64,000 nucleotides of DNA from an uncultured Microbacterium sp. (GCF_937927635.1 NZ_CALBRW010000012.1:1-64000), one strand, 5' to 3'; numbered from the stretch's first letter, positions 35,001 to 43,862 are shown. The notes: a model not told the origin generated them from the letters alone. Made by a program: numbers and translations.

Positions 35001-37149
35001 GGTCTACTCCGTGCCGATCACGGCCGACGACGTCGCTCTGCACTACTCCCTCGGCACGACGGGGAAGGCTCCGAACGTCGTTCCGACCGCTTCGTTCACC
35101 TCATCGGTCGCGAAGCTCGCCCTCGCCGTGGACGCATCGGCGTCGACCGACCCCGATGGGACGATCGCGTCGTACGCGTGGAACTGGGGCGACGGGACTC
35201 CTGACGGTACGGGAGTGACCGCGACCCACACCTACGCGGCGGGCGGGAACTACACGGTGACTCTGACGGTCACCGACAACGACGGAGGAAGCGGAACGGC
35301 ATCCGCGCCGGTCAGTGCCGTCGCCAACGTCGCGCCCACCGCTGCGTTCGCGACCACGCCAAGCGATCTGAAGATCACCGCGGATGCATCCGGCTCGCTG
35401 GATGCCGATGGCACGATCGCGTCGTATGCGTGGAACTGGGGTGACGGCACCGCGGACGGAGCCGGGAAGACGGCCTCGCACACCTACGCGACGGCGGGCG
35501 TCTACTCGGTCAAGCTGACCGTCACCGATGATGACGGAGCCACCGGCGTGCTGGTCCAGGACGTTACTGCGACCGATCCCCCCGTCACTGCGACCTACGC
35601 ACAGGATGCGTTCGGTCGGACGGTGGCGTCGGGGCTGGGGTCTGCGGACCTTGGTGGGGCGTGGTCGTTGAAGCAGAGTGCTGCGAATTATCGGGTGAAT
35701 GGTTCGGTTGCGGAGTTCGTGCAGCCGGCAGGGGGTTCGCAGCGGTTCGCGTATCTGCCCAGCGTGTCTTCGTCGGACACGGCGGTCGAGGTCGATGTGG
35801 CGCTGCCGGCGCTCCCGGTCGGCGGCAGCTCGTACACGACGGTGCACGTTCGTCGTGTGGGGTCTGACGAGTACAAGTCGCAGACGATCATCTCGCCTTC
35901 GGGCGCAGTGACCGTGCAGTTGCTGCGGAACGACACGGTGCTCTCGAACGTCGCGACCGGCTGGACGGTTGCTGCGGGTGAGTCGATCCGTCTGCGCACG
36001 GAGGCGGTGGGTACTTCGCCGACGACGTTGCGGGTGAAGGCGTGGAAGGTCGGTGCAACCGTGCCGACGACGTGGACGGCGTCGACGACGGACTCGACGG
36101 CTGCTCTGCAGGCCGCGGGCGATATCGGTCTCGGGGTGTACCTCGGCGGAGCTTCCACGAATGTCCCATTCGTGACCCGGTTCGACAACCTCTGGGCCGG
36201 ATCGACGGCGACGGTTCCCGGTCCGGCACCGGATCCGGCGCCGAACACGGCGCCGACCGCCGCGTTCACTTCGACGGTCTCCGTGCTGACTGCATCCGTG
36301 GACGCATCCGGTTCGGCCGACGCCGATGGCACGATCGCGTCGTATGCGTGGAACTGGGGTGACGGCACCGCAGCCGGAGCCGGGAAGACTGCCTCGCACA
36401 CCTATGCGACCGCGGGAACCTACACCGTGACTCTCACTGTCACCGATAACGCGGGCGCTCCAGGTTCCGTGACCGGGGCTGTGACGGTCTCCGACGTCAC
36501 CCCGCCCGCTCCGGTGGCGTTCGCGCAGGATGCGTTCGGTCGGACGGTGGCGTCGGGGCTGGGGTCTGCGGACCTTGGTGGGGCGTGGTCGTTGAAGCAG
36601 AGTGCTGCGAATTATCGGGTGAATGGTTCGGTTGCGGAGTTCGTGCAGCCGGCAGGGGGTTCGCAGCGGTTCGCGTATCTGCCCAGCGTGTCTTCGTCGG
36701 ACACGGCGGTCGAGGTCGATGTGGCGCTGCCGGCGCTCCCGGTCGGCGGCAGCTCGTACACGACGGTGCACGTTCGTCGTGTGGGGTCTGACGAGTACAA
36801 GTCGCAGACGATCATCTCGCCTTCGGGCGCAGTGACCGTGCAGTTGCTGCGGAACGACACGGTGCTCTCGAACGTCGCGACCGGCTGGACGGTTGCTGCG
36901 GGTGAGTCGATCCGTCTGCGCACGGAGGCGGTGGGTACTTCGCCGACGACGTTGCGGGTGAAGGCGTGGAAGGTCGGTGCAACCGTGCCGACGACGTGGA
37001 CGGCGTCGACGACGGACTCGACGGCTGCTCTGCAGGCCGCGGGCGATATCGGTCTCGGGGTGTACCTCGGCGGAGCTTCCACGAATGTCCCATTCGTGAC
37101 CCGGTTCGACAACCTCTGGGCCGGCCCGAGCGTGGGCGGCCCGCAGTGA
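32011..37149 (+). CDS. Giant secreted LamG/PKD multidomain protein
   Basis: A 1712-residue secreted protein. A signal peptide covers residues 11-40 (ending ESARA). A propeller-like domain spans 50-440 (GQFSSARPAG, then VGDFTSVNGQTRNRVAAFDL). A fibronectin-III-like domain lies at about 455-556. Two LamG/concanavalin-like domains are at 563-786 and 798-1015. PKD domains are at about 1024-1106, 1109-1190 and 1414-1495. Two identical 200-residue modules are at 1198-1397 and 1506-1705. No LPXTG motif or membrane anchor is seen at the end. It is probably a surface adhesin or polysaccharide-binding protein linked to the exopolysaccharide cluster. Confidence 0.8.
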   Translation: MLVGDFFVPARRRSVSVGLALLAVVAVITALLTVGESARADVTPPDGEASTVTADALPTVQINGIVWDQEIVGNVVYAVGQFSSARPAGAAAGTNETPRSNILAYNLTTGELITSFAPTINAQVRQVAASPDGTRLYIVGDFTSVNGQTRNRVAAFDLPSGALSDFNPNVSGAASGVDATNSAVYITGSFWRVSGQDREGAAALTRAGALLPWAPVLGDRQGKVVLVSPDQSKVVLGGAFPTLNGSANPGYGLGMVDAQTGALLPFSTNGIVRDAGNDSAILSLKSDGESLYGSGYVFGDGGNLEGSFRADWASGNLVWVNDCHGDTYDVQPFGDALYQAGHSHYCGSLVDGFPQSDPDWNFYRALAVSKDVQRITPPSLNNGYAEFAGNPQPKLLHWFPAMNTGTVSGAYQGPWTVNGNSEYLVYGGEFTRVNDKGQQGLVRFAVPAKSTNQQGPQMWNADWMPTATNVAGGALRISWPSNWDRDSEYLKYEVLRDGVVVKTFDSLRSKKADWGVPAFGWVDSSVVSGTSYSYRVRATDQQGHAAMSGTVTATASGASTDSAYRAAVLKDSPRNYWPLGEASGATAYDWAGGSDMTLNGSYTRNQSGALADETGKTSTRFNGSNAYGASSEKIVAPQVFTIEAWVRTDANGGPGGKMVGFGNAQTGLSSNYDRHIYMEPNGRITFGVYPGSTQTITSSGSYNDAKWHYVVATLSDSGMSLYVDGVRVAQRTDVYSGQYYYGYWRVGGDSTWGGNTYFKGYLEDVAVYDSVLSPQSIAAHYTAAGRTAPGAVSPADVYGAAVFGLHPDLYWRMDETTGSLANDYSGNDQPGSYLGGSTRGVTGPLVGVDNPGVTFTGGQLVSKNSFVDPKTYSLEAWFKTTTTAGGKIIGFGSSSSTTNSGSTDRHVYMTNTGQLVYGTYPGTQVRLTTTASYNDGKWHQVVATQGPAGMRLYVDGVQAGSNTTTGAQSYTGYWHVGGDVTWGPGGNAFAGTVDEVAVYSVPITADDVALHYSLGTTGKAPNVVPTASFTSSVAKLALAVDASASTDPDGTIASYAWNWGDGTPDGTGVTATHTYAAGGNYTVTLTVTDNDGGSGTASAPVSAVANVAPTAAFATTPSDLKITADASGSLDADGTIASYAWNWGDGTADGAGKTASHTYATAGVYSVKLTVTDDDGATGVLVQDVTATDPPVTATYAQDAFGRTVASGLGSADLGGAWSLKQSAANYRVNGSVAEFVQPAGGSQRFAYLPSVSSSDTAVEVDVALPALPVGGSSYTTVHVRRVGSDEYKSQTIISPSGAVTVQLLRNDTVLSNVATGWTVAAGESIRLRTEAVGTSPTTLRVKAWKVGATVPTTWTASTTDSTAALQAAGDIGLGVYLGGASTNVPFVTRFDNLWAGSTATVPGPAPDPAPNTAPTAAFTSTVSVLTASVDASGSADADGTIASYAWNWGDGTAAGAGKTASHTYATAGTYTVTLTVTDNAGAPGSVTGAVTVSDVTPPAPVAFAQDAFGRTVASGLGSADLGGAWSLKQSAANYRVNGSVAEFVQPAGGSQRFAYLPSVSSSDTAVEVDVALPALPVGGSSYTTVHVRRVGSDEYKSQTIISPSGAVTVQLLRNDTVLSNVATGWTVAAGESIRLRTEAVGTSPTTLRVKAWKVGATVPTTWTASTTDSTAALQAAGDIGLGVYLGGASTNVPFVTRFDNLWAGPSVGGPQ
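35602..36200 (+). repeat. 599-bp direct repeat, first copy (module A)
   Basis: From CAGGATGCGTTCGGTCGG to CTCTGGGCCGG. It appears identical base for base with 36526-37124, offset 924 bp. The encoded module begins AQDAFGRTVASGLG and ends RFDNLWAG. It uses more T-ending codons (GGT, GTT, AAT) than its flanks. Confidence 0.9.
36526..37124 (+). repeat. 599-bp direct repeat, second copy (module B)
   Basis: Second copy of the module, separated from the first by a PKD domain. The 924-bp period (308 codons) keeps the frame. Confidence 0.9.
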
Positions 37150-37230
37150 CTCAAGCGAATGGCAACACGCACGAAGGGCTGTGAGGAGCGGTCGTTCGCC
37201 GAGCCCCTGGCCTGAGGCTGAGGACGTACT

Positions 37231-39084
37231 GTGACAATTGGCAGACACCGCCTGGTGGTGCCCTGTAGGGGAGGCCGCTTCAGCCCCAGGCGACGACGAT
37301 TCTCCGTTCCTGCTCGACTCATCGTCGCAGTGAGCGCGTTCGCGCTCGCACTGGCCGCACTGACGCTCGCACCTGACGCCGGGACCAGTGCTCCGGAGCC
37401 GATGCCCGCCTGGAACACCAGCGGGGTCCGCGCCGGGCGGGGCTCCGCGCCGGTCGGCACCGCTCGGTATGCCGTACCCGCGGGCGCGATCTACGTGGAT
37501 GGCTCACATGGGTCGACTCACGCGACCGGGGCAGTCGGTGCACCGTTCGCGAGTGTTCAGAAGGCCATCGACAAAGCGTCCTCCGGCGGCACGGTCGTGC
37601 TGCGCGGCGGCACCTACAACCAGTCGCTCACGGTCCCCGCCGGGAAGCGTCTGACGATCCAGTCCTACCCCGGCGAGGCCGTCTGGTTCGACGGGTCCAA
37701 GCGGCTCACGAGCTGGCACCGGCTCGGGACGGCGTGGTATTCGACGGGATGGAACCATCACTTCGACTCGTCGCCGACCGACACCAAGGGTGCGCCGGAT
37801 GGCACAAGCGCCGGATGGCAGTGGGTGAACCCTGCGAAGCCGATGGCGGCTCATCCCGAGCAGATCTGGATCGACGGCAGCCCGTTGCAGGAAGTGGGCA
37901 GCTTCGCGCAGGTCAAGCCGGGCACGTTCTTCGCAGACACAGCAGCCAAGCGGCTCTACATCGGGTCCAGTCCTGTCGGCCGAGAGGTCCGTGCCGCCGT
38001 CCTCACCAAGGCGATGTCACTGCGAGGCGACGGCGTGACCGTCCGAGGTATCGGCATCCGAAGATATGCGACCTCGGTCTGGATGATGGGTGCTGTGACG
38101 ATCGAGGCCCCGAACGCCACGCTCGAGAACGTCGCCGTCTACGATTCCGCGACCACGGGCGTCTTCGTCGGAGCTGCGGATGCGACGTTGATGAACCTGA
38201 CCGTGGCACGCAACGGTCTTCTCGGTGTGGGTGCCAACAATGCAGACAATCTGCGCGTGGGCGGTCTGCTGGTGGTGCAGAACAACAGTGAGGGCTTCAA
38301 CAGGGCACCCGTCTCCGGCGGTCTGAAGATCACGAAGTCCCGCAGGCTCTCCGTGGCGGATTCCGCCTTCCTGGGTAACGACGGCCCTGGAATATGGGTG
38401 GATGAGTCGGTGTACGACATCGATATTCTGCGAAATGACATCCTGGGCAACACCGGTTCAGGGATACTTCTCGAACTGTCGCAGCGTGCCGATGTGATCG
38501 ACAACCTCGTGCTCGACAGTGGGGGCAGCGGCGTGAAGATCAACAACACAGGCAGCGTCGAGTTGTGGAACAACACCATCGTGGGCGCCGATAGGCCGCT
38601 CAATATCGTGCAGGACGCTCGACGCGCCGATGATTCATCCGTGCCCGGCCACGACAAGCGCCGCCCGTTCCCCGACCCTGCCATGCCGTGGCTCGTGAAC
38701 GGTGTGGGGGTGGGTAACAACGTCGTCGCGGCGTCGTCGGGCGACTGCACCTATTGCGTCGAAGACTACTCACTCCGTTTCACTGCCGCGCAGATGGGGA
38801 TCTCGTCCAACGGCAATCTGCTGCAACGCGCTGCTGTTGATGCGCCGGCCTGGCTCGTCGTGTGGTCTCGGGGGGCGATCAATCGCAACCCCGCGGTCTA
38901 TACGACGCTCGCGTCATACACGAATTCCACCGGACAGGATGCGTCCTCGCTGAGCGTCGACGGTCGTGCCGTAGTGGACTCGACCGGCCGGCTGCTGGCA
39001 GGGCTCGCGACGAGGCCCGTAAACCCGCCTGAAGCTGTCGCGGCGCTGGGCGCGGCGACGCGAGTCGGTGCGTCTTTCAGGTGA
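37231..39084 (+). CDS. Secreted right-handed beta-helix protein
   Basis: A 617-residue exported protein. A long N-terminal region with a hydrophobic stretch (LIVAVSAFALALAALTLAPD) suggests a signal sequence or anchor. From about residue 90 it is a pectate-lyase-like parallel beta-helix: PFASVQKAIDKASSGGTVVL near the start, then repeated turns such as GIWVDESVYDIDILRNDILG and GSGVKINNTGSVELWNNTIV. It may cleave or modify the cluster's polysaccharide, but no catalytic site can be assigned. The GTG start has GAGGACG upstream. The end overlaps the convergent glycosyltransferase by eight bases. Confidence 0.75.
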   Translation: MTIGRHRLVVPCRGGRFSPRRRRFSVPARLIVAVSAFALALAALTLAPDAGTSAPEPMPAWNTSGVRAGRGSAPVGTARYAVPAGAIYVDGSHGSTHATGAVGAPFASVQKAIDKASSGGTVVLRGGTYNQSLTVPAGKRLTIQSYPGEAVWFDGSKRLTSWHRLGTAWYSTGWNHHFDSSPTDTKGAPDGTSAGWQWVNPAKPMAAHPEQIWIDGSPLQEVGSFAQVKPGTFFADTAAKRLYIGSSPVGREVRAAVLTKAMSLRGDGVTVRGIGIRRYATSVWMMGAVTIEAPNATLENVAVYDSATTGVFVGAADATLMNLTVARNGLLGVGANNADNLRVGGLLVVQNNSEGFNRAPVSGGLKITKSRRLSVADSAFLGNDGPGIWVDESVYDIDILRNDILGNTGSGILLELSQRADVIDNLVLDSGGSGVKINNTGSVELWNNTIVGADRPLNIVQDARRADDSSVPGHDKRRPFPDPAMPWLVNGVGVGNNVVAASSGDCTYCVEDYSLRFTAAQMGISSNGNLLQRAAVDAPAWLVVWSRGAINRNPAVYTTLASYTNSTGQDASSLSVDGRAVVDSTGRLLAGLATRPVNPPEAVAALGAATRVGASFR

Positions 39085-40255
39085 CGATGGCACCCCGTGA
39101 CGCTTCTCCCAATTCGTCGACCGCGGCGACGAACCTGGAGCCGTACAGCGCCAGTCCGTAGTCCACGGCGGCGCGCGCCGCGTCGGAGCAAGCACGTCTC
39201 GCATACTCCGGCCATCTGCTGATGAGATCGTGGACCGCGTCTGCGATCGCCTGGGGGTCGTCTACGGGCACGGCGATGACTGAGGCGAAGCCTTCGCCGG
39301 CCTCGCGGAGGCCACTGTGATCGGCGAGCACGACAGGACGCGAGCAGAGCAGCGCCTCGATGACGACGTTTCCGAAGGATTCGTCTGCGCGGGAGGGGAC
39401 CACGATGGCATCGGCCGCCTGGGCTGTCGCCCAGACGCTCGGCTGGAAACCATGGAACCTGGTGTGATCGGTTATCGCGAGTTCTTCTGCCAGCGCGCGC
39501 AACTGGTCTTCGTACCATTCGTAACCCGGGAAGACGTCTCCCACGATGTCGAGCACGGATTCCACTCCCTGGTCGCGCAGGAGAGCAACCGCTCGGAGCA
39601 CGAGATCAACGCCCTTGCGCGGCGAAAGCCGCCCCATGTACAGCAGGCGAAAGGGAACTTCGGCTCGATCTCGCGGCGGAACGGCGGCATCCGGGCCCGC
39701 GACGCCGTTCGGAACGACGCGCGTGCGGTCGCGTCTGCTCAGTCCGCGCGAGTCGCAGACGTCGCGGCTCGTCTTCGAGTTGAAGATCGCGCCGGTCGCT
39801 GTGATGAGCGGTGCGGTGAGTAGGGTCCGCGCCGCCCAGGACAGCCCGGCTTCTGCTTCATGCACATAGACGAGTGCTGCGCGGCGGCGCACCCGCGCAG
39901 CGAGCGTCCACAGCGGGACCGTCAGAGTGTTGCCGATCACGACGTCAGGGTCGACATCCCGGATCATGCGCATCATGGCCGGCCATGCACGAACGGTCTC
40001 AGCCCCGGCCTTCACCAGGCCGCGGGGACTGAGGATAGAACGTCGGATGACCGGAACTGGCAGCACCCGAACCTCGGCGCCTGCGCTGATGATCTGCTCC
40101 AGCAGGGGACCTTCCACCGAGCTCGTGAACACCACCCGTCGTCCGCCTCCGACCAGTGCTCGAACGGCCTCGATGATCATCCGGTCGGAACCGTAGAGAT
40201 CGGCAGACGGATTCGCAACGAGCACGGTTCCGCTTGATACGCGCCTGGGCGTCAC
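39077..40255 (-). CDS. GT4-family glycosyltransferase
   Basis: A 392-residue GT-B enzyme. The N-terminal acceptor domain begins VLVANPSADLYGSDRMIIEA. The donor domain has LLYMGRLSPRKGVDLVL, and then VVPSRADESFGNVVIEAL with the Glu-x7-Glu motif of GT4 enzymes. The frame is open further upstream, but GGAG five to six bases before the GTG at 40255 and the family N-terminus support this start. It lies 22 bp behind the next glycosyltransferase. Confidence 0.85.
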   Translation of the reverse strand: MTPRRVSSGTVLVANPSADLYGSDRMIIEAVRALVGGGRRVVFTSSVEGPLLEQIISAGAEVRVLPVPVIRRSILSPRGLVKAGAETVRAWPAMMRMIRDVDPDVVIGNTLTVPLWTLAARVRRRAALVYVHEAEAGLSWAARTLLTAPLITATGAIFNSKTSRDVCDSRGLSRRDRTRVVPNGVAGPDAAVPPRDRAEVPFRLLYMGRLSPRKGVDLVLRAVALLRDQGVESVLDIVGDVFPGYEWYEDQLRALAEELAITDHTRFHGFQPSVWATAQAADAIVVPSRADESFGNVVIEALLCSRPVVLADHSGLREAGEGFASVIAVPVDDPQAIADAVHDLISRWPEYARRACSDAARAAVDYGLALYGSRFVAAVDELGEASRGAIVT

Positions 40256-40277
40256 GATCGCTCCGGAAGGGATGCGC

Positions 40278-41465
40278 TCATGGGCTGGGCTCCGCGAACA
40301 CCCAGTCCTCGGATCGGCGGCGTGCCTTGCGAGCGGTTCGATGGACACTGGCACCTTCGGCCAGCCTGCGGGCGAGATCCTCGTATGCGACGGCGACGTC
40401 ATCCCAACGGAAGTGATTTCGCGCATGCTCCTGCACGGCACTCGACAACTCGGCCACCTTCGCGGGCGACGACTCTGCCGCTTCGAATGCGATGGTTGCC
40501 TCGTCAACCGAGCGGAAGAACCACCCGTTCCCGTTCAGCACCTCGCGGTTGAACGGCACGTCGAATGCGATCACGGCTGTTCCGGCACCCATCGCACGCA
40601 GCAGGGACGGATTGGTGCCGCCAACGGAGTGACCATGCGCATAGGTGGTGGCGTCGGCGTAGAGCGTGTCCAGCAGCTCCTGGTCGTACACGCCGCCCAG
40701 CAATCGGATGCGGGGGTCCGATGCCGCGACCGCGGCGATCCGGTCGGTGTACTCGGCGCTGTACGGTGCCGATCCCACCACCAGCAACGGCTTCTGTGCG
40801 GTGCTGCGGTGGTATCCCTCGACGATCTCGAGCACATGATTCTCCGGCTCGAAGCGCGCGACCACCACGTGATACCCGCCGGGTTCGACGCCGTACTGTA
40901 CGAGCGATCGGCCGGGCGAGCTCTCCAGGATCGGTGCGCCATAGCGGATCAGCTCCGTCGGCACCGCGAATTGGTGAGTGTAGTAATCGGCGATGCCGGG
41001 AGCGTCGGAGATCATCGCATCCGCAGTGCGGACGCCGAACTGCTCCGCCCAGCGGTAGTAGGCGCGTCCGCGCGGACCCCACTTCGACCTGCGCCACTCC
41101 AGCCCATCCATGTGCAGAGCCGTCGGCACGCGCCGCATGCGCAAGAGCGGCACGAACGGGGAATTGGCCGCGTTGAACACGAATGCAGCGTCGGGGCGCC
41201 GGTGCAGCATCAGGTGCAGCGTGGACAGGCCGGTGTGGCTGAGCGTCTCGACCTGCTTAATTGGAACGGCAGGCAGATGCACCACCCGCATCCCCAGATA
41301 CTCCTTGGCGCTGCTCTTCGAGCCACGCGTGTACACGACGACGTCGTGCCCCCGTTCGACGAGGCGCTTCCCGACCTCCTCGATGGCGGTTTCGAACCCA
41401 CCGTACGCCGCAGGCACGCCTCTCGTGCCCACCATCGCAATGGTGAGGCGTCTCCGTGTCCTCAT
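40278..41465 (-). CDS. Glycosyltransferase, DUF1972 rhamnosyltransferase-like
   Basis: A 395-residue GT-B protein starting RLTIAMVGTRGVPAAYGGFE, the hallmark of DUF1972/GT4 proteins that include rhamnosyltransferases. Other motifs are MDGLEWRRSKWG, VVVARFEPENHVLEIVEGY and YAHGHSVGGTNPSLLRAMG. With rmlABCD in the same region, dTDP-L-rhamnose is a reasonable donor. It follows the sugar-phosphate transferase by 4 bp, so the three genes down to 39077 form one minus-strand operon. Confidence 0.82.
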   Translation of the reverse strand: MRTRRRLTIAMVGTRGVPAAYGGFETAIEEVGKRLVERGHDVVVYTRGSKSSAKEYLGMRVVHLPAVPIKQVETLSHTGLSTLHLMLHRRPDAAFVFNAANSPFVPLLRMRRVPTALHMDGLEWRRSKWGPRGRAYYRWAEQFGVRTADAMISDAPGIADYYTHQFAVPTELIRYGAPILESSPGRSLVQYGVEPGGYHVVVARFEPENHVLEIVEGYHRSTAQKPLLVVGSAPYSAEYTDRIAAVAASDPRIRLLGGVYDQELLDTLYADATTYAHGHSVGGTNPSLLRAMGAGTAVIAFDVPFNREVLNGNGWFFRSVDEATIAFEAAESSPAKVAELSSAVQEHARNHFRWDDVAVAYEDLARRLAEGASVHRTARKARRRSEDWVFAEPSP

Positions 41466-41469
41466 CAGA

Positions 41470-43002
41470 TCAGTATGCCCCGCTCGGCTGCAGCATGACC
41501 TTCGCCGTGCGCCACATGATCTGAAGATCGCTGGCGACTGACCAGTTCTCCACGTAGCGCAGGTCCAGGCGCACGCTCTCGTCCCATGACAGGTCGCTGC
41601 GGCCGGACACCTGCCACAGGCCGGTGATGCCCGGCTTGATGTACAGGCGGCGGAAGACCTTGCCGTCGTAGCCAGTGACCTCCGTGGGCAGCGGTGGACG
41701 GGGCCCGACGACGCTCATGTCACCGGTGAGCACGTTCCAGAACTGGGGGAGCTCGTCGAGCGACAGCTTGCGCAGGATTCGACCCACACGTGTGACCCGC
41801 GGGTCGTCCTTCATCTTGAACAGCAGGCCCGCACCCTCGTTCTGCCGCTGGAGTGCGGCGAGCTGCTGCTCGGCATCCGTGCGCATGGAGCGGAACTTGG
41901 CCATCCTGAACAACTGGCCATCCTTGCCCACCCGCTCCTGGAAGAAGAAGACGGGGCCATGCGAGTCGGCCTTGATCAGCAGCGCCAGCAGCGGGTAGAT
42001 CAGGGCGATCGGGATCAGCGCGATCGCGGCGACGGCGATGTCGAGGGCACGCTTGGCGATGTGGCGTCCGCCGGTGAACCTCGGGATCTCCACGCGGATC
42101 AGCGGCAGGCCGTCCAGTGCCTCGAACGACAGCCGGGGGCCGGCCACGTCGGTGAGCCGACTGGACAGCACCAGCTCTGCGGCCGTGCCCTCGAGCTGCC
42201 AGCTGAGACGCTTGACGAACTCGGCATCGCCCTGGGGACGACTGGCCACCACGACGGCGTCTGCCCCGAGGTCTCGGGCGACCCCGCCGACGGTGTTGAT
42301 GTTCCCCAGCACGGGATAGGCGCCGTCGCCCACGATGAGCTCCCTGGCATTGCCGTCCAGCAGCGTCACGCCGACGATGCCGAACCCCGCGGCGCGGGAT
42401 CTGTTCAGCGTCGTGACGACATACTCGACGTCCTCACGGTTCCCGACGACCAGCGTGCGTGACGAGAAACGACCTCGTCCGCGCTGCACGGTCAGCCAGC
42501 GACGACACGACCACCGGCTCAGCAGCAGCAGTCCCAGCCCGGAGGGGAGAGCGACGAGCAGGAGCAGCTGCATTCCATGCAGGCTCAGGAGCGCGTCGCC
42601 GATGGCCAGAACGCCGAATGCCAAGCCGGTGGCGTGCGCGACACCGCGGTACTCGACCACACTCGGGCGGAAGAGCGCAGCATCGCGTGTGTGGGTGCCC
42701 CCCAGCATCGTCCACCACAGGGCGCACAGAAGGGATGCGCGCAGTGTGGTGTCGAGCAGGAGCGCCCCCAGCTGGAGCTGGATGACCGAGGTGAGGCCCA
42801 CTGCGAGGGCGATCATCCCGGCATCCGTGATGTGGAGAAGCATCTTGTAGCGCCGCTCCCAGCGGCGGCGCTGCTCCAGCGTGATGGTCGCACGCGGTGC
42901 CGCGATCGTCTCGGGCACGACGTGCAGGGCTCGTGGTGCTGAGGCATGGCGAACCGTCGCCGCGCCCCGATGGAGGTTCAGGACCTCGCCGACGGAGGTC
43001 AT
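41470..43002 (-). CDS. Undecaprenyl-phosphate sugar-phosphate transferase (WbaP/WcaJ type)
   Basis: A 510-residue polyprenyl-phosphate hexose-1-phosphate transferase that starts repeat-unit assembly. Four to five N-terminal helices are followed by a CoA-binding-like domain (TLVVGNREDVEYVV). The catalytic domain starts with a fifth helix (KRALDIAVAAIALIPIALIY), then has GPVFFFQERVGKDGQLF, KFRSMRTDAE, KLSLDELPQFWNVL and the block beginning SVVGPRPPLPTEV. GAGG lies nine bases before the ATG at 43002. Four CTGGGGAA boxes lie 30-80 bp upstream. Confidence 0.92.
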   Translation of the reverse strand: MTSVGEVLNLHRGAATVRHASAPRALHVVPETIAAPRATITLEQRRRWERRYKMLLHITDAGMIALAVGLTSVIQLQLGALLLDTTLRASLLCALWWTMLGGTHTRDAALFRPSVVEYRGVAHATGLAFGVLAIGDALLSLHGMQLLLLVALPSGLGLLLLSRWSCRRWLTVQRGRGRFSSRTLVVGNREDVEYVVTTLNRSRAAGFGIVGVTLLDGNARELIVGDGAYPVLGNINTVGGVARDLGADAVVVASRPQGDAEFVKRLSWQLEGTAAELVLSSRLTDVAGPRLSFEALDGLPLIRVEIPRFTGGRHIAKRALDIAVAAIALIPIALIYPLLALLIKADSHGPVFFFQERVGKDGQLFRMAKFRSMRTDAEQQLAALQRQNEGAGLLFKMKDDPRVTRVGRILRKLSLDELPQFWNVLTGDMSVVGPRPPLPTEVTGYDGKVFRRLYIKPGITGLWQVSGRSDLSWDESVRLDLRYVENWSVASDLQIMWRTAKVMLQPSGAY

Positions 43003-43032
43003 GCTGCAGCCTCACGAGCTTTCGATGTGCAC

Positions 43033-43078
43033 ATTCCCCAGTGCGACATGATTTCCCCAGTTTCCCCAGTTTCCCCAG
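43033..43078 (-). promoter_or_regulatory. Array of CTGGGGAAA boxes upstream of the sugar-phosphate transferase
   Basis: Read on the minus strand, CTGGGGAAA occurs three times in direct 9-bp repeats (43052-43078) and once more as CTGGGGAAT (43033-43041). Similar TGGGGA boxes lie before the cytidylyltransferase (43675-43698), the LamG gene (31958 and 32005) and the second sugar transferase (62971). It may be an operator or a stacked translation-control element. The remaining 43079-43228 gap holds no gene. Confidence 0.45.
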
Positions 43079-43228
43079 TGCTCACCGCCCCAGACGGTGA
43101 CCTTCGCCCTCATCGACCCCTCGACGGTTGGGCTGAGCGATCCTCGGATCGCGCGGCGGGCTCGGCTCCCCAGCCGGTCCGCTGTCTCCGCTGTCAGGGC
43201 AGCGGAGGGCTTCGTGTGGCGTTGCGGG

Positions 43229-43672
43229 TCATCCGCTCACCGCCAGTGGATTGTGCGTGAGCGCGTCCAGCGCGTGCCGCAGCCTGGTGCTGGATGTGTG
43301 CGCGGTGTACGGGAAGTACACGACTTCGACCCCGACCATCCTGAAGTCGGACTCGAGCCGCAGCCCCTTCTCGGTTCCACGCCAGTCGTCGCCCTTGAAG
43401 AAGTGCGTGAAGCGCACGTCTTCCCAGGCATCCAGCTTGTTCGGGCTCGTCTCGACGTACACGTCATCGACGTAGACGATGCTGCGGACGATCTCCGCCC
43501 GCTCCGCGGTCGGGATGACGGGCTCGATGCCCTTGACCGCGCGAAGCATCTCGTCGCTGACGACGCCGGCGATGAGCCGATCGCAGTTCTCGCGCGCGTT
43601 TCGCAAGATGTTCAGGTGGCCGACATGAAAAAGGTCGAAAGCCCCTGCCGCATACCCGATGCGCATCCCCAT
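43229..43672 (-). CDS. Adenylyl/cytidylyltransferase family protein
   Basis: A 147-residue nucleotidyltransferase with AGAFDLFHVGHLNIL (the GxFDxxHxGH motif), the terminal phrase SSTRLRHALD that matches the ISSTxIR motif, and KGDDW. Relatives include TagD glycerol-3-phosphate cytidylyltransferase. It could supply CDP-glycerol or a similar donor for polysaccharide decoration, possibly linked to the CDP-alcohol transferase at 24922. The frame opens at 43711; GGGGAG near the ATG at 43672 is the likely ribosome site, with an alternative ATG two codons on. Confidence 0.75.
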   Translation of the reverse strand: MGMRIGYAAGAFDLFHVGHLNILRNARENCDRLIAGVVSDEMLRAVKGIEPVIPTAERAEIVRSIVYVDDVYVETSPNKLDAWEDVRFTHFFKGDDWRGTEKGLRLESDFRMVGVEVVYFPYTAHTSSTRLRHALDALTHNPLAVSG

Positions 43673-43862
43673 GATCTCCCCAGATCTGTTTCCCCAATAG
43701 CGGATCCCCATCCGCCTACGGCTCCCAATGCCGTAGATGCGAGTCTACTGGGAGTTACCCGCGTAGCGCAACGATCATTGCACTGCGGCGTGGCGCATTA
43801 TCCAGTGGCTCATCGTCGGTCACCGGTAGCATGGAGTACCGGGGCCGAAGACAGGGGAAACC

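Noticed and set aside
35101..37248. A 715-codon minus-strand frame opposite the LamG/PKD gene
   Set aside because: It is a shadow of GC-rich third positions and the duplicated module. Its Arg/His-rich translation matches no protein pattern, and the plus strand has clear domains.
43052..43078. MraZ-type TGGGN operator
   Set aside because: MraZ boxes repeat at 10 bp and lie before mraZ/dcw genes. Here the period is 9 bp and the genes are for glycan assembly.
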